Part shown: one piece after another, positions 36,701 to 48,400 of the stretch | Layout: every line of letters starts with the position of its first letter | How positions within the stretch are numbered: the first letter of the stretch is position 1 | Assembly (NCBI GenBank): GCA_005406025.1 | Contig: BGZK01000877.1 | Span: 186,001 to 250,000, forward strand | DNA length: 64,000 nt | Origin: Eumeta japonica | Lineage: Eukaryota; Arthropoda; Insecta; Lepidoptera; Psychidae | Direction: 5' to 3' | Translations under genes and position numbers: made by a program | The notes under the pieces: model-generated | Told to the model about the DNA's origin: nothing | Seen by the model: the letters and a program-made list of their open reading frames with translations, nothing else | The model's database searches: none

Positions 36701-39373
36701 TTCGCTTCATACCTCGGGAAGCACGCGAAGCAGTTAGCCACATTGCCATCTCAAAAATGATAATCGGCCATTGGCAACTCCCGACTCGCACTGGACAGAC
36801 ATGTTAGGCTTCAAGTTTAAAATCCCTGAATCTGAAATGAAATATTATAGGAGGATATGACTCGGCAGTGGGGCATATTGAAATCTGACACGACCAGAAC
36901 AACATTGATCTGATGAAATCATTCTACCGATCTTATGTAAACGGTGATCTGTGGTCTCATAGAACAATCTGTATGAAATGGAGAGTGTTTGTACCACAAC
37001 ATCAACGGGAAGATCATTGGTCTTGATGACGCCTCCCAGCACTCTCCTCGGGAGATGTCCGATGGCCTCTCTATAATAGAAAGAGTTCTAGAAAAAATAT
37101 ATATCCACTGTCGACACCGAGACATTAGTTAACCCAACTCTCGCATTTCATTGGCCACCCGCTGAAGACAGTCTTTTTATTCGTGCACGCATTCTTGTAA
37201 ATGTACCCGCGTGTAAATTTTTATTTACTCATAACAACTAATTTCCTTATACTCATTATACAGACAGCCGGGCCACCAGAGAGCAGATAGTCATCGCCGC
37301 CCGTGGACATCTGTGACCTCAAAAGTCACTAATGCGTTGCCGACCTTTTAGAAAGGAATACGTTTTTTTCGGGACGCATATTTTGTCGTATTTAATTAGG
37401 GATATAGCTAATGTTAGATCATTCCAAAGTTTTACTGTACGTGGCAGAAAATTGCGCATGAAGTGTACGGTGATAGAATGGCCATCATCGAAATTGTGAT
37501 GATGATAGTTCCTCAGAACACTCCCCACAACACTGATATATGTGATAAAGCATGCACAAAGATTCTACATGTCTTCACAAGGCCAACAAGGTTTTATAAA
37601 GTTCTTAAATAGTCAATTGAGGTAATGTTATAGGAAAAATCTTACATAGGTGAAATATCAAAAATACAGGAGAAAACTATAATTTTCGAATAGCTTGGTT
37701 TTCTTATGTTGAAACTAATCGAATCGGCAAGATGTCAAGAGGGTTGTTGCCAAGGGTAGCATCATATAAAAGCGGATCCTCACCGACTTCGAGCCAGAAC
37801 AAGGACTACGTTCAAACCTTAAGTATCTACAGCAAAAATCGTCCAGATCCATAAATTGGTGAGATTTTTTAATATTACTTTATTCTTCTCTATTTCACTA
37901 TATTAATATACGAACGAGTTGAATACTTATCTTTTTATTTGTTTATAAGTTCACGTTTATATCCCAGAAGTGCGGGCGGTGACCAAAGTTTTTCATATGA
38001 TATAATCTTTGAGTAACTTTCTCTTACCCCACTATCTTTTTCACTCTTTTTCATTTCTGTCTCTTCAACTATATATGACATGTAAAATTCTGCTTACGAT
38101 TCATTGTAGGTATTATTTATTTCTTTATGGATTGAATTCGCAAATTATTACTCAATTGGTTTTTACAACTTTTATGGTGAAAATGATCTGAATTTCGTGA
38201 AATAAGCGCATTTATTACTTACAGCCTGTATTGCATTATAATAGAGGTTTTAAAGTTGAGGAATAATGTTAAGTGGAGTTTAGGTTCGGTTTAGATGCGC
38301 CGCGCCTTGGCATCGTATCAAAAAAATGTTTTATCTTACATTTGAGGCGTAAAATAATAATATAATAATAAACCATTAAAAATATTGGCGTAGTTATAAA
38401 TTACACTTTTACCATATTTCTACAACAACTGAGATCTGTGAACCAGGCGATTCATGGATTAATTAATTAACCAAAAATTATTTCTTAGTAGATTTTATTA
38501 GAAATCTAACTTTTGTATTTAGTTTCATGGCGGAACTTTGCGGAAATTTTTGTAATATTATGTTCTATGTGGCCGAAGAGGTCAGAAAATAACATTGGTT
38601 CAAAAGTGTATATATGTATAGGATATAACATGGGATGTAACGCGGCTTGTCATCACTATAGAGCCGGCAATTCTCGAGGGATCTTAATGAAACTTTGCAC
38701 ACTTATTACATAAGCAATTACTTTAAAGGGCTTCGAAGATGAGCTAATTCGGGTAATTAGTTTAGAACTGGTGGCCGTTTTAAATTTCAAAAATACTCAA
38801 AATATATATTGCAATGGATTTTTCGAACGAAATAACTTTTGAACGTAGAGGAAAAATTTGGCAAACAAAAAAAATTAAGTTTTAAATAAAAAAAAATAAC
38901 TATTTAAACTTATATTCACTGAAATTTGAATGGGAAATGTACTCCATTTAGGATGCCGAATGGCCTTTTTGTATATTTACTCTTTGCAATATGCGAAATA
39001 AGAAATATATCCTTCACTAGTCATGCCTAAATCATTTCTTTTGTTCACAATAAGCTAGTACCTGGACAACCGAGCATTTATCGAGGTCGTTCTAGTTGGG
39101 AAAATGATGACTTTCATCGATAATAACCTCTCATGGAAAAAAAAACTGCTTCTGTTCTTTTCCAACAATAAACATGTACACACATATTTAATTAATGTCA
39201 GATGTAGTTTATATCATGTAGTAACATTTATTGCTGAGAACCAATAATATAGGAACAATATGATGACCTCAATGTTAACTTTACGGGACTGCACTATAAA
39301 GCAACGTTTAGAAAACTTTTTTTTTAATTAATCTTTCCTTTTTTAATTTTTGCAATATTATATATAATATACG

Positions 39374-39404
<31 letters not shown>

Positions 39405-42400
39405 GTGTACGTACACTAGAATTGTTGATTTAAAGTAATAAAATATTTGAAAGCGAAAGAATTTACGTGCGGCAACTAACTTTATTCGTTACAGAACAAT
39501 GAAAATTACGCTCTCAAATTTATTATGGACTTGTAGTGAGATTACGCTCGTGTTTTTTTTTCTTTTTGGCTAAGATCTCATTTACGTAGATTCATTAACA
39601 AAGAGAGTAGGTTAAAGACATGCGATAACACATTATTCGCTCGATTCTTCGTACACTCGCATGCTCGTCCATGAATGAATCGCCGTACATAAAGATAAAT
39701 TATAATTTTCGTTCGGAAATCCATTACGATATATTCTGGGCCTTTTGCGTGGACGTATTTAGAATTTCGGTCTGGTACAGTCGAGAGATTAAAAACTTAA
39801 GCACGAACTGTAATTATTGCAATCCTAATTGAGTTTGTGATGCAAACACGTCAAGGTCGTTACGAGCTGCGTTGGTGGGCTAGGCACCTTATTTTCGAAA
39901 TATTAATTTCTTATTATTCACACAAATACTCTATTTCAAAATACCGATCGTCATAATACGGTCTAGCCAAATAAATACAATGTAGTAAGGAAGTATATAT
40001 TCTGGCGTTAGTCATGTAGAGAATAAATATTTATAACTAGATTGCATAGCTGTCGCGATTTCTCCTTTCCCTAATAAATACTATATTGTTTTCACTGCCG
40101 ACAGCAGGTTGATACGTGCTATCGTACGAATAATATGAATGTATTTAAACATTTCGTAAATACCGTACACATCCCACACGCTGTCGACGGTGCGCGTGAC
40201 AATCTTGACGTATTGTATCCCAGACTCAATTAGGTCTAAAGTAATGTAGTCTGCGCTCAAATGTCACACATGATAAGTCACATTTTGTTTTACATTCTTT
40301 TTTTTATACCAAGTTCAGGGGGTAAACGAGCAGGCGAGCTATCAGAGTATACGATCACGGCCGTCCATGGACATTCGCATCTCCTATAGGAGTCACGGGT
40401 GCGTTGCTGGCCTCCTGGAAGGGAATATAGTATTTAATGGAAGAGGGATTACAATGATTTAAAAAGAGAAGGGCCACCGGAACTCTCACTCACTGGACAA
40501 AAAGCAACTTGTCGATATTTCGACTGAAATCGGTTGTCTCAGTAATAATTACACCGGTATTATATTAGGCCTTAGGTTTTTTTGCTCTAACTACGTGTAC
40601 AATAATAAACGAACCGAACCGAAGTGTTGGCCGAGACAAGCTACAAATCGTTTCATTTCTACAAATGTTAACGCAACGCGGTGTCCGATATTCGTCAACT
40701 AAAATTGAATTTCTTTCTCTGGATCTAGGAAGATACATGTATGGGTTTGATATATTAGCTTATGAATTTGTCACGTAGAAAAGCGAAAGTTTAATTTTTT
40801 TTTTCGGCAAATATCGGATATGTTAAAGCGTGAGCATTTGAAGAAATAAAAACTATTCGCTTATCTCGGCCTTCTGAAATATATTATCTCTGAACATTAC
40901 TGTTGGTGATTTTAAGATGAGAAAAAATTTCGAAACCTTATTATATTATTAATTTATACATTAAATGAAGGCTTATTGGATTTACTTTTATTCAAAACGG
41001 TGACAATGTAGAAAATACTTGTGATTAGCAGCATTCTGTAATTACAGACACAAACTTAGTTATTTGCAGAGACAGACTTAGTTAACCATAACCACAAATT
41101 AGTAAGTTAAAATGCTTACTAAATTATAACAATTAAGTTTTAGAGTTAATCTTAACTAATGAATTGGTAAAAAGATGTCTAGAGAAGTTTCAATTAAATA
41201 TAGGAAGTACAACGCTGCGCAGACGTTTTCGTTATTCCGATAGGTTTACAGAAAATGGGCACTTCACTAAATATTATAAATAAATACCAATATCTGTTTT
41301 ACATTGTGTCCGAAAGAAAATAATCAGTCTGAAAATAAAAAGAGCCACGGCCAAAAGCTAGTATAGATGTACATTGTATGGATGTTATAAGTTATTTTGT
41401 GTAGAGTAGAGACGCAGAAAGCGTGTGTTATATTGGTGTGTTAGTGACGCACGCGGCACGGCGCGCCTCTTGGCGCCGCGCCCGCCCCCCGGCCGTCCAT
41501 TCAGCCCGCGTCCGGCAATGACCCGATCACCGACGCCCACGTCTTATTTATTTTTTATTTTATTTACACACCTATATGCACGGCTATAACACACCGTCCT
41601 CCTGGTTCATAAACGAGTATGAAACTTTTCAGGGTTCCGTAATTAAACGGGCGACGTTTACACTTTTAGCGGAATAGTATTAGGATTATTAGAGCTTTCT
41701 TTTACATAAGCAAAAAAATGAAATGAGAATAATTTTTGCAATAACCTCGAGAATACATTAAAGATGCGAATTAAAATTAGAATTAACGATTAGAAAGTGG
41801 GCATTTAAAACGTGCGTCGAATAACTACAGTATAATTCTATTTCGGTCCTAACATTGAAATCGCAAACGAGAAAGCGAAACTGTCTGTTGGCGTTGCATT
41901 CGCGCTTCTGGCAAACATCCGGATGGACTCTTAGACACAAACACAATACGGGTATATGTGTGATCGAGAAACACAAATATTCTACTTATTATGGATAAGA
42001 AAAAAAAAATCGGAAACAGTAGTGAAAGTGCAAAGCAAGACCGAGACCGTGACTCAGATAATCTTGGTATCGTCCTAGCTCTTAATCTGCTTATTTGTCC
42101 TGTCACTAAGGTTTTTTTTTTTAGTTTTTTTCAAACACTATCATCGTAAAAAATTTTTAAATATATAAATTCAGTATAGTACATATTAATAAAATACTTC
42201 ATTTCAATCCAATACAAAAAAATATATATCGCAAATCAGTATCAAGAACAAGACTATAAGACCGAGAATAATTTTGTTCGTGAATAAAAACGAGAGCATA
42301 ACTAAGGTAAAAACAGTTAGCGGAACTGGACATACAAACGAATTTACGAGTCGTATTGTTGACCAAAAAAGTTTCCTTATGTTGCGAGTGACAAAGCAAG

Positions 42401-45400
42401 AACATCTAATAGGTTAATGAATATTTTACACATATGAGCATGTACGGTCAAAGAGCTATAAAGCTAATTCACAAATGCGTCGTCCGATTGGCAATCATGC
42501 CTAAATGCTCGCACATTGACTATTCTCTCGTGAATAATTGGTGAATATTAATCGAAAAATGAATATTAGTATGTAGAGACAGTTTCTAACCACTAATATC
42601 ATTACCATGTACAAATCACTAATGATATTACCATGTATGCTAGATTTCTTAAATAATATTTCCTATCAACGTTTTCACTATTGTTCAATCTAAAAATTTG
42701 ATATACATTCCAACGAAACAAAAATAAAGCTTTTTAAACCTTTTAACATCCTTGTGTTGTAAATTGAATTTGAATACAATGGCGACACCTTACATCTTTT
42801 TGGTTCCCATAAATTTTAGAAAAATGTAACGTTTGTGGGATTATATTTAGGGAATCATCTGTCTAACTGTGTACAGGCGTCGGTCAAGATACAAACATGT
42901 ATAAGTCTAAAAATAACGCAATAGAAAAATAACATATTCCTAGGGGCTGTTAATAAACTATGTCACACTAAATTTCGCCATTTTGATAAGTCGCGCTGTG
43001 TCATATTCTTTACGACCCCCCTCTATAAACTGTTCATTTCGATTAACAGTAAAATAAATAATATTGATAGTGTAAAACATTTATTATTTCAATAATAAAA
43101 TTTAAATTTAAAAATGAACCCCGTCACCCTCGTCACTCTGAAATAATACCTCTAGGTTTGTGAACGTATTTTACGAATGGCCCCTTACATTAAACTCCAA
43201 ATTCAGAAACACGATAACAAAGCAACCGCCCATCACTATCGATGACATCGGAACAAAGGATTTAGGAAAGTTACGTACTTCTTATCTAAAATGACCCAAT
43301 ATTTTATAATGGAACGCCAATGACGCAAGCACGAGTAACACCGAACTATTTTTGTACTCGTACAATTTGCGAAAATAGACTGTAAACCGTAAATAAATGT
43401 TTTCCTAGCATCTCGCCTCGTGGCATGCGTCTGTACACACTCATCATACTCGCATATGCTAAAACGCAAAATTACTCAATTGATCTTCAGGAGGCGGCGT
43501 CTACAGTTTAGTTGGATCTAAAATATGGAATTGGGCAACGGAAATATACGTAGACAGTATCATAAAAAAAGTGTGGTACTTACCAAAATACTTTAGTAGA
43601 ATGTACCGGATTTAACGGTAAAAGTCGCAATAATTAGAGTTGACGTCAGATGAACCAAAAGTCAGATGAACGTCAAAAATCGGGACGGTATAAAAAAATG
43701 TCGTGGATAAATTTATTAAATCGCCACATCAGACGTTCCACAAGCGGCAATATTTAATTCATTGGTGTTGACTACACTGTATTGTATTGAATTCACTGGT
43801 GTTGATAAATAAACCAGGAAATTCTCTAGTATAGATGGAATTCGACCGCAATAACCACTATTAAACTCGTTTTGATTGCAGTCAGGAAACGTATTTAAAA
43901 TCTCACACAATGTACACAATTTATTGGCAAATTACACTATTTCGTGAGTAGAATTTCTTGACATTCGCTAACGTTAGTATATAATTGTTTTGCTTACATT
44001 ACAGCTTTTACTTTTGGCACAGAGAAATTTAGCCTTCGGTTGAAAATAAATGTTTCTTTAAGCATTTCGGAAAATCCTTTCGATTTTCTATAGATTTCAT
44101 TTTATACAGAATGTCTAATCAAATTTCGAGATCGGAGATTAGAAATACGGAACGCTAAAAATTAAGTGATCCCATCCGATAGCGATCGATCTGGACTTTA
44201 ATAAAATGTTTAAAAGTATTTTTTTTTTCATTGGTAACACTCGGAATGCTCTGAAAGCGACGCATAAAAGAGATATATTAGTCATTGACCGAAGTCCAAA
44301 TATTTTTTGGAACGTCCATCTGCTCGTGTACAGTGTATGCCTCGTTTATTAGCTTTCGATATAAAAGTTCCGTTCCAGACTTCATGCGTCACGAGCGAAG
44401 TCGTAAATACGTTTATAGTCCGATATGCCCGCCAAAAGTCATTCAACCATTGACTGTTTCGATGTTTAAAATTTCTGGAAGCGAATCGGGAATTCCTAAC
44501 ACGCAAATCCATCAATCACGCCCCGGTCTGAAGCGGAAAACGTTCTGTTTGAAACGATACTGGTGTTATGAATAAACACCTTTTCTTAAATATTTTTCCC
44601 TTAAATGTTATTGACACAATAATTATTAATACAGATCATCACTACTGGCCGGTGTAGTTAACGATCGATCGATTGATTATGGCTGGTTGATCTGTCAACG
44701 CGCAAATCAACCCGCGAGATCATTTGGATAGTTCTTATTCCTGACACGGACAATAGTTAAAAGGATGATTTTGAAAAACCTCGCAGAAAATAATGAACAA
44801 AGTAGCAAGATTGTGTTGTTATCAATGTCGCTGGTGACTTTTGTCTTATGCTTGATATGTGATTCAGGAGCGGATCCAGCTTTCGAGCGAAGGCAGGGAG
44901 GTCACATGATAGTGGTTCAGTCGGGACATGTCCCAGTTCAACTACAATAATAAGACAAAAACTTACCCCGGGTGGTTATGACCCCCGTGACTCCCCTGTA
45001 TTCGCCCTGGTATGATTATACTTAATGGATTTTAATATGGTTCTTAACTATTCACAGCTTAATCGGCATCGTGACGGTGATTCAGATATAAATTTCTAAT
45101 TTTAAGCGAATCGCAAACGATCACTAATATACTATAATGTATACAACATGGACAACAGATAGACTATAGGATTAGCGAAGAAAAATCAAAAAGGACAACC
45201 GCCTATTGAAGTTAGATAAAATCAATGGAAAAAATATATATGAAGGCAATTGTATATTTCGAAAATTCTCCACGATATTATGGCCTGGATCAACCATTTT
45301 TTTTTATATAATATAATGAATTATAGCTTACATGGCGGTGTCGATTGAAGGTATGTCTTCAATATAAATAAACTTAAAACTCATAGATCCTATTTATTCG

Positions 45401-48400
45401 CCGTGCTCATTTAAAAAATCCTAACGCACTCAGAGGCGGTCAGTTCCATTTCATCACCTTCGTAACCGCAGGCGTCTTCTTCAACAATAAAATTGCCGAT
45501 TCTATATCGAAAGTGACAAAAAAAAACCGTCCGAGTGATAATAGAAAAAAGAAAATAGCGGATGCTGCGAGGAACATAGGTCGGGAGCCGTCGGTAGTTT
45601 GGCACGACCACCTGTTTACCGCCGTCGGATAATTGCAGCGGCGTGGCAAACGACGCGGGCGCACGTCGGGCGTTTATCGTGCCGCTTTAAATGCGGCACG
45701 TGGACATCGAAGCCGTTTATTGATGCAAGGAAACGATCCCATTAACGTGTTTTATGTCTATCGAAATCACAGAAAATAAGGTTTCACAGAAGCGCTGAAG
45801 GGACGGTCGTGTGCAAGATCCTGAATTTCGTTTATTGTGTCCTTAGAATAACGTGTTCGAAATGCGTCGTTGATAGCGCCAGGAGTGATCGCTAGGATAT
45901 GAAATTTTACGTAACGCTATAGATGGCCGCATTATTTCACGAGTAGCGATGAAGTTTTGGACAAAAATGCCTTATAATTAAAAAAAAAAACCAAAAAGGT
46001 CAAAGTCTTCAGTATTGAGGTTGTCAAAAAGTGGTACGAAATATATTTTTTTGAGCAAAAACGAAAAACCATTAGAAATAGCTTTACTTGTTTTTTGCGA
46101 TTTAGTTATTAATATTTTTTATCGTCATAAATCAATGAACAAACGTTACTAAAAATACTTTCTATTTTATTTCATTACTTAAGTTTTATGTTGGCCTCGT
46201 TACTGATTTATTCGAGAAAATCAAAAGGTTAAATCACTTCATACAATAACCGTTCCTATATAAAAACATATTAATCATGTACAAAATTATTTTAAGCAAG
46301 ACGTGTGTGCAAGAGCGGTAGTCGCTTAGAGATCAAGAGCGTCCGTTTCGAAGCGGAAGGTACTGGGCTCGATCGTGACCACGGATGAATTGACCAATGA
46401 GTCTTCCGGTTGCGTCAAATCGAACCACCCGCTCCGTTCCTCGAAGACCACGCTAAGCCGTCAGTCACGGACGTTGTCATCGCATCGGTGACGACAGTCG
46501 GAGCCGCCCTGTACCGATCAACTGGGCCAAGCTGGATGGCGTTAGGTCCAAGCTTGGAATAAAAAAAGTGTAACGAAATGTGCATGTGATTGCACATGCA
46601 CCTACGTCAGGCATTAATGAGTGCATCACTTCGAGGAAATGCGGACGAGGACCGGCTCGTCCGTGGTAATTCCACCAATACGAACCGATGCATTTCCAAT
46701 CGCTATCAATTGCGTGTGCACCCCATTTGTTTGTGCGTATTTGGAATGTCCGAACGATAAATAATTTCCTGCTTATAGAATTTATGTCTCTTTGGAGATC
46801 ATTCAATAAAAAAAACTTTATAGTTCGATAAACAGAATTAGATAATTTACAAAATTCATAGTTTAATACAATTGAATTTAGAGTAGGCATATATGGCAAT
46901 GTAATCATAGACGCGCTCCTCCTATAGACAAGGACGGATCAAATTATTCTAAACCGATCACAGATCATCGCTTCATCTCGGCGGGGACTTATTCAAAGTC
47001 TTACGCTGCGACCGCACCATCGGGACTCCGCGAATGTTCAGCATTCGGCGAATGTCAAATCTTCAGGATTCGACGGGTTTCACGTTATTTCGTCTTTGAA
47101 CAAATTTGCTGGGGGCGGTTATTATTTTGGTATTGAATGAAAGCTGTAGAATATTCACGAAAATAGACGACGCGGTAGCGTTGTATGCCGTAGTCCTAAG
47201 TAATTACTCTACCGAAAATATTTTATTTAAAAAAAAAACAAAGAAGAAGGTGGTTGATGTTAACTATCTATAAAAGTTGAGCAGAGTACAGAGAATTAGA
47301 ATTTCTAATAAAATAAATTAATAATTAATTTATTTTTTATATAGTAAAAAATAAATTAATTAATAATTAATTTATTTTTTTCTTATTAGAAATATTCTCT
47401 TTAATTTGCACTATATTGAAATACTGAAGACTCTATTATACAGCTTTTATATAGCTTTGGTATTAAAGTAAAATACTATTATTTGTAAAATAATACAAAG
47501 TAATCTCGAGGAAAATACAATTTTGTTATTGCATTAGTAGCAAATTGTATATATATTTGCTACTAATGCAATAACAAAATGAGGTGTGCAAAATATGACA
47601 TTGCTTGATGAGTGATGCCTAAATAATTCATTATTATATTTTAATTATCAATATCATATCAAATGTGATTGATTAGAATTCATCTTGGAATGTGACCGTA
47701 AAAAAATAATTTTAGCCGTTACGATCTAATATTCTTGAAAAAATCCATATAAAAAATGGAATACTTGACTTTAAGTGAACACAAATGCTGATGATATTGC
47801 AAATGAAATATATTAAAAGTACACATACTGCTATCAATGGATCACAATTTATATGGCTTTGAATATTATTTAGAAATTAATCCTATCTGCATGCGATCTA
47901 AGCCGCGAACAACCACCATTAACATATATTAATGAGTAATAGATGTAGTATATTTTGCTGTTCAATATTATCATTATATTAATGTGTAATTTGAGATTTA
48001 TAGTCCGGCAGTTTCCTTAATTATTAACTGTAAAATAAAACATTAAGACATATGAATTCACAGCAGATCGCTAATACTAAAATATTAACTAATTGTTACC
48101 TTGCGCAATCTTAGCGACGGCGGGATACCATCGAGCGGGATATCGGTAGTTGGCGGATATCAGAACCGGCAACACCAGGCAGGTGTAGGCGGCCATCAGC
48201 CACGCACCGCCCAGGGCCACGAGCAGACCCCGCGGGGCCCAGTACGGCAGCAGCAGGACCAGGGACAGCAGCCATACTAAAAAAAAATGTTAAAATCCGA
48301 TAACACTCGTAAAAGATTTCGCGCAAAATAACGAATGAAATAAAAATCACAATTGTAATTGGGAATATGTCGGGGCACTTACACGTATTTGATAAGTAAC

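Noticed and set aside
44282..44575. Overlapping frames of 77 and 96 codons on opposite strands
   Set aside because: Neither has domain motifs, splice sites or start context that would separate it from chance.
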